Source: Picochlorum sp. 'celeri' (Eukaryota; Chlorophyta; Trebouxiophyceae). Taken from it: 64,000 nucleotides of DNA. Positions 41,061 to 49,235 of the stretch are shown here, piece after piece. The stretch lies in NCBI GenBank assembly GCA_010909725.1, contig JAACMV010000015.1, positions 496,001 to 560,000 on the forward strand, in the 5' to 3' direction. The translations under genes and the position numbers were made by a program. The stretch's first letter is position 1. Each line of letters begins with the position of its first letter. A model generated the notes under the pieces. The model had not been told where the DNA came from, did not search any database, and was given only the letters and a program-made list of their open reading frames with translations.

Positions 41061-41819
41061 ATGGCGCAATCACTGATTCAGCGATTGCGATTACAGAATC
41101 CATCCAAAGCTCAGCGCACTGTCGGTAGGGTGACCAGACTCTTCACCACTCGGGCAGCAGCATTCGACGCTGATGTAAGCAAGATCAACGTATACACGGC
41201 ATACACGGTATACAAGGGACGAGGTGCCATGTCTCTCAAGCTGATCAAACCCACATGGGAACGAATATCGACCGGGAGTGGCATCAGAGTATCCAGAGAA
41301 GGAACAGTGCTGCTAGAGTTTGCCCAGTCCAAGGGAGAGCGAGTGTACGATTGGGACAACAAGGGCACATTTGCTATGAATGCGGTGGAGTGTGGTGATA
41401 TTCTCGAGGCTATAGAGACGTCGACTGAGCGATCCTTCTTCCACGACCCCAACAGAATGGGGTCTGCCCAAGGGGCTGTGACCAAGACCCTCAAGTTTTC
41501 ACCTGCGAGAGACTCTGGGTACTTTTTCAGTCTCTATGTAAATGACAAGTCCGCTGGTGGTGTGGTGACATCTCGCTATGATACTGCAGTATCTAATGCT
41601 GAACTGCGAGTCATCCAGCAGGTTCTTCAGGTATGTCCATATAGATTGATTGATTGTCGATGAATGAATCCCATCTTTTGCATCTCCTTGATGCTGCAGT
41701 TTGCCATTCCACGGATTCTTGGTTTCGATGAAATGTTCGCTGGAGCCCCAGAAGTAAAAGATTCGACATTTGCGGCGACAGATTATGATCCGCCACCTCC
41801 TCCTCCTCCGCCATTTTGA
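41061..41819 (+). CDS. WHY: Whirly single-stranded DNA-binding protein (2 exons)
   Basis: Plant-lineage ssDNA-binding factor that stabilises organelle genomes. Exon 1 41061-41630 and exon 2 41700-41819 join in phase 0 across a 69-bp intron (GTATG...TGCAG), giving 229 residues. An Arg/Ser-rich N-terminus (SLIQRLRLQNPSKAQRTVG, RVTRLFTTRAAA) is probably a plastid or mitochondrial presequence. The core follows: VYKGRGAMSLKLIKPTWERI, LLEFAQSKGERVYDWDNK, SFFHDPNRMG, and FAIPRILGFDE after the intron. The land-plant KGKAAL motif, important for assembling 24-mers, reads KGRGAM here. The tail is acidic-aromatic then eight prolines and Phe (DYDPPPPPPPPF). Confidence 0.93.
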
Positions 41820-41884
41820 GAATAGTACTAGCAGTAATGTTCTGGGCGCCACCTCCTCCAGTGTAGAGGGCGCAACCAACCACC

Positions 41885-42094
41885 ATGATGCCAATGCGCT
41901 CCATCATCCCATTCATAGCAGTATTCGCACTACTACTACTCCTACTATATGAATTATATTTGAAATAATACGAAGACAACCCCATATATACAACCAGAGA
42001 AAACGATACCTGGGGTCCTCAGCGCAACGGAGATCTGACTATCAAGGTCACGTATCCGGGTGGCTTCTCTGGAGACTATACCACCAAGATATAG
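41885..42094 (+). other. Stop-interrupted small ORF between Whirly and sulfotransferase
   Basis: From the ATG at 41885 a 27-codon frame encodes a strong membrane segment (MRSIIPFIAVFALLLLLLYE) and stops at TAA (41966). The same frame then stays open for 41 codons, with sensible protein-like text (ENDTWGPQRNGDLTIKVTYP...), to a TAG at 42092. A splice from a GTATT donor at about 41921 to the CTCAG before RNGDLT keeps the frame but gives only ~33 residues. I cannot decide between a tiny membrane protein, a spliced gene, a decayed exon or chance. The sequence is an upstream neighbour of the type II sulfotransferase but is not needed for it. Confidence 0.25.
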
Positions 42095-42119
42095 TCTTTA
42101 TTGTATATATACATAGTAC

Positions 42120-43461
42120 ATGGGGTCACCGACCAAATACGGGTCCCCATTGGGTGCTCAGTCTCCCAGTGGGGCGGGAACGGCTCGCTCAAGTATGGGC
42201 CAGTTCTTTTTCATGGCAATCATTGTGATATGGTGTGTATTTTTAATCCATTATCAAACGATATAGAGCAGAATGATAGGATGTGTATGCGTGCAGGTTG
42301 TCGGTGCTGACTCTGGAGAGGACAGAGACGGTTGGGCGATACATGTCTACATCGTTCAGTGGCGACACAGAGAGCAAGAGTCGCCTGGAGGATGCTCCAG
42401 CAAAGAATGCAAAGCCAACATTTGATACCTCTATACGAACAGTACAGGAAGATGAGACCAAGTATATCACCCGAGGGAAGAATATGACGTGGAGATTTCC
42501 ACGGGATTTGCCCTTTTTGGAAGCTTTACCAACATGTGAGACGTTGAAATGCGTTCGCGATGCTCACCTTCAGCCTCGCGGCGATGCGCGGTTCAACTTT
42601 CCTCACTTTATTATTGCTGGCTATTCAAAATCGGCGAGTACCAGTCTGTACAAATATCTGATCCACCACCCAGAGGTGATTGTGCCAAAGGTGAAGGAAG
42701 CCAGTCTGTTTACTGACAGATGTTCCTTCGAGGGAAAGCGAATGGACTGCCCGGATGAACGCGTTCGTGAGTATATTCAAGACTTTCTCAGAGCAAAAGG
42801 ATTCAGTCAAAAGTCTCGAGGCCAGCGCGCCGTGTTTGAAGCAACACCACGAATCATGGATCTTGGCCCAGTGTTTGCAGAAACCATGTATGACCTCATG
42901 CCTTGGGTCAGGCTTATTTCGAGCATGAGAGAGCCAATTAGTCGCTCTATATCCAAGTATGTCATGTTGTGGGATAAACAGATTGACAGTTGCATGACCA
43001 ATAATACCCTGACCCATTGTTTGACTCGAGACAAGACCCCCATCATGGGCAACCCTAAGAAATCATACTACTCTCATCCGCTCAAAGCGTGGCTGGATAA
43101 TTTCCCCAAGGAGCAAATCCATCTAGTTCAGTATGAAGATTTAGTGGGAGAGAGGCAGTCTGAGGAATTGATTCGACTCAAGGAGTTTATTGGTGTGTCT
43201 GTAGATGGACTCCCCAATGAACTTGATTTTGGTGATGCTAATTGTAGGCATTGTCGTATTCAGCCAGAAGGATGGCCTATGAGAGAAAAGGTGTACAGAA
43301 GGTTGATAGAAAAGGTGAAACCTGATGTGTTGGAACTCGTCAGACTGATTGATCGGTATGGTATGGGCAATGGCACCAGGTGGTATCAAAATTGGGAACG
43401 GGTGTGGAATGAGAATTTGAAATCCTGCAAAGACGGCATCTGCAGTATTCAATTATCGTAA
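42120..43461 (+). CDS. Golgi-type carbohydrate sulfotransferase (2 exons)
   Basis: Transfers sulfate from PAPS to a glycan or glycoprotein. Exon 1 42120-42232 and exon 2 42297-43461 join in phase 2 across a 64-bp intron (GTGTG...TGCAG), giving 425 residues. The first exon supplies a short cytosolic tail and most of the signal anchor (MGQFFFMAIIVIWLSVLTL, split by the intron), so this is a type II lumenal enzyme. PAPS sites: the 5' loop AGYSKSASTSLYKYL near residue 146 and the 3' motif SSMREPISRSISKYV. Cysteine-rich stretches (NCRHC, CKDGIC) and N-glycosylation sites suit the Golgi lumen. It may help make the sulfated wall or scale polysaccharides of an alga. Confidence 0.88.
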
Positions 43462-43687
43462 ATACAGTAGTAGTTTTTTAATAATAGTTGTTGTTGTTGT
43501 TGTTGTTATATGGTATGGAAATACCAATATAGTTCGAACTACCGAATTCGGTGTGTGTAAAAGAAAAAAAATAAAGAAGTAGAAATTAGAATCATCATCC
43601 CCGTTCCACTGTGGGTAGTAAACAGAGTCTGAAACAATAATACCGAATGCATTCATTCGTACTTCAATAGCATTGAAGAATTCACAA

Positions 43688-44173
43688 ATGCAATCCAATC
43701 GGTCGCTGAGGCGATTATTACATGTCCACATACCTGGGTCTGCACGGAGAACGAGTTCTCAGTCTAGGAATGGACATGATGATGCTGTTAAAGCACGGGA
43801 TGAACGCTTGTATGGGGGTATGAAGAGTTTGGATATTGTTCTAGAGGATGGAGGCAAGGCACCGTGGAAGAGCTGGAAATGGCATGTGTGGCAAGGCATT
43901 GCTGCCACATTTCCAGCTCTGGGCATCTATGTGACTGCACAGTATATCGAGTCGACACACGAGTCCAAGCAGAATGCCAATGATGAGGATTCTCATGCCT
44001 TGACGGCAGAGCCTCTCGATCCGGAGAAGAAGAAGAAGGAGACTGCGAGGGCAAAAGACTCTGATCACCTTTTGGCTCGGTTGGAAGATAGGATGAATGC
44101 GTTGGAAGCGCAGTTGGAGTCTCTTCGCATAACGAAAAAACAATCAGAACAGGAAGAAAAGAGACTACAATAA
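43688..44173 (+). CDS. Small mitochondrial-type membrane protein, unknown
   Basis: Single exon from the ATG at 43688, 161 residues. The N-terminus (MQSNRSLRRLLHVHIPGSARRTSS) is a typical mitochondrial presequence. One probable membrane span (WHVWQGIAATFPALGIYVTAQYI) is followed by a charged linker and a C-terminal coiled coil (ARLEDRMNALEAQLESLRIT). The arrangement resembles small accessory subunits of inner-membrane complexes, but I do not recognise a family. A (TTG)n microsatellite lies upstream (about 43488-43507). Confidence 0.65.
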   Translation: MQSNRSLRRLLHVHIPGSARRTSSQSRNGHDDAVKARDERLYGGMKSLDIVLEDGGKAPWKSWKWHVWQGIAATFPALGIYVTAQYIESTHESKQNANDEDSHALTAEPLDPEKKKKETARAKDSDHLLARLEDRMNALEAQLESLRITKKQSEQEEKRLQ

Positions 44174-44320
44174 AATAAACACACATGGAATACGCCCTGA
44201 CTACAGGGCATCACCAACAGTAGTAGTATTGATTAAACACATGATGAGGAAAAAACGAGCAATGAATGAATGAATATATGAATATAGGTGCGAATACAGC
44301 AGCAGCAGTAACGACAACAA

Positions 44321-44737
44321 TCAATAATCGTCGTCATCGTCATCATCATCATCGTGATGATGTAGCACTCGGCGCACCCGGCCATCCCCATTGGCAGTCT
44401 CCTCCTCAACCACCATAACCACCTTGGCCTTTTCTAATATAAACTTGCCCTCCTTATACTTCTGGCTCTGCTCATACGCCGTCTCATATTTCCAACCCAA
44501 CACATTCCCGCACGTACTACACTGAATATCACACACGGTGTGCAAGCCAGTAATCAACATTCGCTCCTCCACCGTCCCCTCTGTCACATTGACAACATTA
44601 CTAAACAAATACGCCCTCCCATGCCTCCCCTGGAATGCCTTGGACACCAACTCTTGGTGATCTGCAGTGTGCGTTCCACATGATTCGCACGTGTATATCG
44701 AGTCCCCAGACAGGAACTGTTTGAACACGACTGGCAT
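44321..44737 (-). CDS. Yippee-type zinc-binding protein
   Basis: 138 residues from the ATG at 44737; the frame runs further upstream but without an ATG, and [20 protein letters not shown] aligns with the normal N-terminus of Yippee proteins. Two CxxC pairs bind zinc: [11 protein letters not shown] and [15 protein letters not shown]. Diagnostic blocks are [14 protein letters not shown] and GLHTVCDI, and [15 protein letters not shown] closes the domain. The family has roles in cell division and in GID-type ubiquitin ligases (YPEL5). The added tail [13 protein letters not shown] comes from an ATC/GTC microsatellite and is not part of the family fold. Confidence 0.9.
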   Translation of the reverse strand: MPVVFKQFLSGDSIYTCESCGTHTADHQELVSKAFQGRHGRAYLFSNVVNVTEGTVEERMLITGLHTVCDIQCSTCGNVLGWKYETAYEQSQKYKEGKFILEKAKVVMVVEEETANGDGRVRRVLHHHDDDDDDDDDY

Positions 44738-45217
44738 ACTGTTGTCCCTTCCAGTCAGGTACACCTCTAATGCTGTCTTTCTCGCCACAGCAGTGCCAAT
44801 GAATCGATTTATAGTGTTTGATAAGACGTCTGTGTGTAGTAGAATACGCTGTACACCAAAAAAGGAAGAAACGAATGTCTGGGTGAGTGACAGGGTTTCT
44901 TCGACACCAACAATGTCACCTTGTTACTCAATGTATCACGTCCGTGTATCTCCTGATTCGTTATATGTAGAAATTGGTATGGCTGTGGGGTGGGAGTGAA
45001 CCCAATGGGTATTGGTGGGGCTGTCGGTCAATTGAGCGCGACAGAGGTACCCACGTTGGTACCTGCATCAGGAATTTTTAAATGTCTTATTAATGCACGA
45101 GCATGGGATTTCAAACAAATCCTCCACACATCCCGAAGAAACCATCATTCATTCATGTTGATATGTATTACATATTTCATGATAGAGAGCGAGCAAGAGA
45201 GAAAAGGATATATAGGC

Positions 45218-46198
45218 ATGGATGCGACATGGTTTGATACGACGACAAGAACAACAGCAACAACAACAACAACAGGGTCTGCAACGGGGAAGCAAGCTCG
45301 AGCGCTTGGTCCTTCATCCCTTGAGCATGATTCAGGAACGGATCAAAGCAATATGGAACCGTGTTCTGTATCGTCAGGATTTTATAGGATGGATTCCTTT
45401 GTCCTGTGTGGGTCTGATTGGAGAGTGCTGCTGGGGTTGTTAGTGAGGGTGTGTCAGTCATATGAGAGAAAGCGGGGAGGTCGCGGTGATCTGATCTGGA
45501 TCATTACCTCGAAAAGTATTATGAAAGAGAGTGATTCAGGGATTATAGGGTCGATGCGGGAGGGCATTTTGGATAGGGTTAGGATCAAGTATGTGGATAC
45601 ATTGTATGATGTGATTCGGTTGGGGTCTGCCTTGCACATGTTGGAGGTGCAGCAGTACGGGACCATGCCGCGAATGATATTGTTTCATGGACTTGATCGT
45701 ATTGTTGATTCGTCGCATGCGATTATTCCGAGGCTTCTTGGGCAGCGTGGTGGGAATGAGAATAGGGCACATTCAAGTGCTGTGACGGTGGAGATTTTGT
45801 TGTGTAGAGCATTGGCCATTGTTGCCGATGCTCTGACGTATCACGAACGGTATGAGGATGTTCCGGTGTTGGGAGCCACGTGTTTGTCACAGTCTATGCA
45901 AGAGCCTCCGAGGTTTTATTATGTGTTGAAGCGGTGGTTGCATACCATGTATGGATGCTATCCGTGTGTGGATGGAAGCGTGCATCAGAACACGTGGATG
46001 GTGTCTGAGGTTGGTTTAGATGCATTGAATAGACCAGAGAGGAAGGGTAGTCGTGTGGTGTGTCAGGTGTCGGCTGATACCAGAGCTGTTCTGGAGACGA
46101 CAGTCCTGGAAGAAGAAGAAGAAGAAGAAGAAGAAGAAGAAGAAGAAGAAGAAGAAGAAGAAGAAGAAGAAGAAGAAGACAGAGGTGATGATGAATGA
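45218..46198 (+). CDS. RecA-like protein, possibly SWSAP1-related
   Basis: 326 residues if translation begins at the ATG at 45218; the frame is open back to 44990, so the start is uncertain. A Thr-rich N-terminus is followed by text with RecA-fold character: DSFVLCGSDWRVLLGLLVRV where a Walker A would be, DLIWIITSKS, DRVRIKYVDTLYDVIRLGSA and PRMILFHGLDRIVD (Walker B-like). The order resembles plant SWSAP1, the RecA-like partner of SWS1 in homologous recombination, but the Walker A GKT is missing and the match is weak. The C-terminus is a run of 23 Glu from a GAA microsatellite (46109-46177). A second frame (from 45222) is also open across the Gln/Thr repeat. Confidence 0.4.
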   Translation: MDATWFDTTTRTTATTTTTGSATGKQARALGPSSLEHDSGTDQSNMEPCSVSSGFYRMDSFVLCGSDWRVLLGLLVRVCQSYERKRGGRGDLIWIITSKSIMKESDSGIIGSMREGILDRVRIKYVDTLYDVIRLGSALHMLEVQQYGTMPRMILFHGLDRIVDSSHAIIPRLLGQRGGNENRAHSSAVTVEILLCRALAIVADALTYHERYEDVPVLGATCLSQSMQEPPRFYYVLKRWLHTMYGCYPCVDGSVHQNTWMVSEVGLDALNRPERKGSRVVCQVSADTRAVLETTVLEEEEEEEEEEEEEEEEEEEEEEEDRGDDE

Positions 46199-46217
46199 TA
46201 ATGTATAATGTACATGA

Positions 46218-48842
46218 TTAGGGTTCCTCTTTGATATCTGTATGAATCTTTTTGCTCAATTCTTTGTCCAAGTCTGCCAGTTTTTCCTTGACTTTTGATT
46301 TTTTGGCAACCGCCATGTCTGTTTCTTCTGCAATAACCTGTTCAAGAGATGCTGCATAGTCACACTTTTCCCACAGACGTTGTAGCTGTACATCTGCCAT
46401 ATCTAAAATAGCAGTCTGCATTCCTTGGAATTTCTCATGTGCAAGGTCTTGCGCTCTGATGGCGGCATTTTTAATGCCTTCAAAGCTTGCTTTGCGAAGA
46501 ATGTCAATGTTCACACCAAATCTCATGCTCCTCTTTTTCTCTTTTGTGTCTGGAGATGCACCGTCCTGCGCTTCTTCTGATGTGAGAACTGTTTCCAGGG
46601 CTTGATGAGCAGCGATACTGGCAATCTCGGGACCAATAACGTTGAGAAGGATGATGAGATTGCTGGTCAATGGGTTCAAATCCTTGGTGCCTTCAATATC
46701 ACGGCTGTTGATTGGAGCTCTATAATATCGTTCTGGGATACTAGGAGTTCCATCAGAACCTAATGTAAGCGATGGAAAGTGTTCTTCAAGATCTAACGCA
46801 GCGGCAATGAGTGATTCTTCGATGGGAAACTCTAAAAACCGTTGGACACATTCTGCCTCGGATTTTCCACCGACTGCCTTGGCTATTTCCTTCCAATTAT
46901 ATAGCGTGGTATTGTTATGATTTTCTTTATGCTTAAAAATTGCTTCTAAAAGCAAGTAGTCGTCCTGTGGACTCCACGGCTTTCTTCCTGATGAAGTGGC
47001 AGCTGGTGTGTTGGAGTTTTGGCACCTGGTGAAATCCCTCGCAGATGTCCCAGGTGGAAACTCGCCATTATTGAACGCATCTGGGCATATGCATATTGAT
47101 TCATCAGATTTGCATACATACCTATCCGAGGTGCAATCTACCCATGGGCGCACAGCACAAAAGACGCCCTTTTCCTGAGGAATGATTTGGCCAGTGGGAA
47201 GAATGTTTTGCCGGGACAGAGTACCATGCCGTAGCTTGCTCTTTGAGCTTCTACCACCAGACACCCACGTGCTGAGGGCCCATTCCATTGACACTGGATG
47301 CTGTCGGACTTTAAGAGCTTCCATACCCGCATGATGTGACATGTCGTATTTCTTTCCTGGATGATATCCTGTACCGCCCAAATCAAAGTAGTTTATGATG
47401 CCCCACTTTTCTAAAAACTTGAAAATTTTCAATACAATCAAAGCATCCATATGGAAGTTTGACGATACATCTCTAAACGATAATTTTCGTGTCGGATTTT
47501 GGCGGAACTGCGAGATGATTGCATTTCGAATGGTTAAATACTCTGGCCACCACAATCCTGAGAATTTCTTTCGAAATTCAAAGAATTCCCTCACTTCAAT
47601 CTGATCAAGCTTCGACATATCAAACCAAGATGCAGCAAATGGAATGACATGTCTCTTCTCGTCAGTATCCTGCGCCTCCACTGTGCATGGTGGCCCCATC
47701 CATTGCTGTCGATATCCATGAGACAAATCAATCGTAGGTCCCTGCCCTTCAATAGCTTTTTTATTCACATGCACAACCTCTCTCTCAATCACACCTGCTG
47801 AAATCACACGCTTCGCTCCAGGAGCCACCTCGGCAGCAATTTCTGCCAATCGAATCTCCTTTTTCGTCTTTTTTCTCTGAGGACCCTCACCCATGTCCCC
47901 ATGTCCAGTCTCACCTGCTCCCTTCCCCTGAGCTTGCTGCTCTCTCAGCTTCTTATTCATCTCGGCTGATTCTTCAGTCTCGTAGTCACCCTCATTCATC
48001 CATTCATTATATTTCTCACTATCTACCAACCAGCGCTCATACACCTGCCACGGCCTCGAATTCGGAGGAGGCTCATCCGGATCCACCTCCCCTGGAGCCG
48101 AGCCAACAGGAATCCATTCATTGTACGAATCGGGAAGGAACCACCAGTGAATTCTCGCAAGATCACCATCCACTTCAATTGTCCGTAAATACTCTTCACC
48201 GTCCTCCTGCGCAATCGTCTCCGAATTCGGAAACACAATATGAGTAATACCACTCTCCTTTTCAGACTGCGCCAACTGAGCACCCATCTTCACAACAATA
48301 TTCCTCAATCGCGAAGACGAATCCGGCCGTAAACTCGGATGCATATACACCTTTGGATTCCTCATAAATCCACCACGTAAAAGCTCCTGCCTCACACGGG
48401 ATATCAGCTCCATATTTTCCTTCCTATTCGCTGGAGACATCCAGTCAATCCTTCTCTGCTTCTTCTGCTTCAAAGACCCCGCACATACTTTCGCTATCGC
48501 AGCCACAGCTCCTCCGGGACGAATATCTCTAAATAAATTCGATGGAAGCTTCGGAAAAGGTTTACTGAGAGCATCTTTTCCGTAAGCAGACTCTAAAAAC
48601 TGCTGCATTCCCCCAAGCAACACTGCCACACTCCTCTCGTCGTAGGAAAACTCGGTCACTGAACCTTTCAAGAACTCGACAACATCTTTCAACTTTTTCC
48701 TGTAGTCATCACGCTGAAATATCTCCATTTGGACCACAGCATTTCTCTTTCCTACTCGTTCCACTCGCTGCTCCGGCCCAGATGGACCAGCAGTTTCCAC
48801 CTGTTTCGAATCCATATCTACAAAGACAAATTTTCCATGCAT
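46218..48842 (-). CDS. SMARCC: SWI3/SMARCC subunit of SWI/SNF chromatin remodeller
   Basis: Single exon, 874 residues. Core scaffold of BAF-type remodellers. The N-terminal ~260 residues match the SMARCC N-module (IHWWFLPDSYNEW resembles the conserved 'HWWYxPDSYDxW' block). SWIRM domain about 395-490 (PFAASWFDMSKLDQIEVREF, YLTIRNAIISQFRQNP, FLEKWGIINYF). A short cysteine cluster (CTSDRYVCKSDESICICPDA) precedes the SANT domain (KPWSPQDDYLLLEAIFKH, NWKEIAKAVGGKSEAECVQR). The C-terminus is a leucine-zipper-like coiled coil (AQDLAHEKFQGMQTAILD..., SLEQVIAEETDMA). The ORF could start at Met10 (MDSKQVE). Confidence 0.92.
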   Translation of the reverse strand: MHGKFVFVDMDSKQVETAGPSGPEQRVERVGKRNAVVQMEIFQRDDYRKKLKDVVEFLKGSVTEFSYDERSVAVLLGGMQQFLESAYGKDALSKPFPKLPSNLFRDIRPGGAVAAIAKVCAGSLKQKKQRRIDWMSPANRKENMELISRVRQELLRGGFMRNPKVYMHPSLRPDSSSRLRNIVVKMGAQLAQSEKESGITHIVFPNSETIAQEDGEEYLRTIEVDGDLARIHWWFLPDSYNEWIPVGSAPGEVDPDEPPPNSRPWQVYERWLVDSEKYNEWMNEGDYETEESAEMNKKLREQQAQGKGAGETGHGDMGEGPQRKKTKKEIRLAEIAAEVAPGAKRVISAGVIEREVVHVNKKAIEGQGPTIDLSHGYRQQWMGPPCTVEAQDTDEKRHVIPFAASWFDMSKLDQIEVREFFEFRKKFSGLWWPEYLTIRNAIISQFRQNPTRKLSFRDVSSNFHMDALIVLKIFKFLEKWGIINYFDLGGTGYHPGKKYDMSHHAGMEALKVRQHPVSMEWALSTWVSGGRSSKSKLRHGTLSRQNILPTGQIIPQEKGVFCAVRPWVDCTSDRYVCKSDESICICPDAFNNGEFPPGTSARDFTRCQNSNTPAATSSGRKPWSPQDDYLLLEAIFKHKENHNNTTLYNWKEIAKAVGGKSEAECVQRFLEFPIEESLIAAALDLEEHFPSLTLGSDGTPSIPERYYRAPINSRDIEGTKDLNPLTSNLIILLNVIGPEIASIAAHQALETVLTSEEAQDGASPDTKEKKRSMRFGVNIDILRKASFEGIKNAAIRAQDLAHEKFQGMQTAILDMADVQLQRLWEKCDYAASLEQVIAEETDMAVAKKSKVKEKLADLDKELSKKIHTDIKEEP

Positions 48843-49235
48843 AGTGGAGGCTCATCGTCCTGCTATATCCTGGGATCGGAACATGACCAGAGATCTCCGT
48901 AAATAGAACACCAATCAGCCACGTGGCACATGTCTAATATGACGTCAATGAACTCGGATATCGACTATATCTTACATTTCAGCGATTTTGTAATAGGAGA
49001 AACAGATATGAGATCACACGTGACGTTTCGAGGGTGGGCCCAACATGACCGATCCACTCCTGACACGTGACTCTGATCTGTAGGTGCTTTGAAGCTTTAT
49101 TTAATGATATATGGGACATTCTATAGGAGTTACGAGATACTAGAGCCAGAGAACTGTTCGGGTTGAGTGGGTTGTGAGGTTTGACTTTCGTGTCTTTGTT
49201 CAGTAGAGAGAGAGTACACGTGTGTGGCATTGGCG
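48843..49235. promoter_or_regulatory. Bidirectional promoter with four G-box cores and a CRE
   Basis: Between SMARCC (-) and the DGAT2-like gene (+). CACGTG occurs at 48920-48925 (within the 10-bp palindrome GCCACGTGGC), 49017-49022, 49064-49069 and 49217-49222; TGACGTCA is at 48940-48947 and CCAAT at 48911. These are the classical sites of bZIP/bHLH factors and NF-Y. About 0.1 CACGTG would be expected by chance. Confidence 0.65.

Noticed and set aside
41611..41985. Minus-strand ORF overlapping Whirly exon 2
   Set aside because: It includes the reverse complement of the proline codons and the intron; the conserved Whirly frame on the plus strand explains the region.
44667..44999. Plus-strand ORF upstream of the RecA-like gene
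   Set aside because: It overlaps the Yippee coding exon on the other strand, lacks a domain, and has no consensus splice sites.
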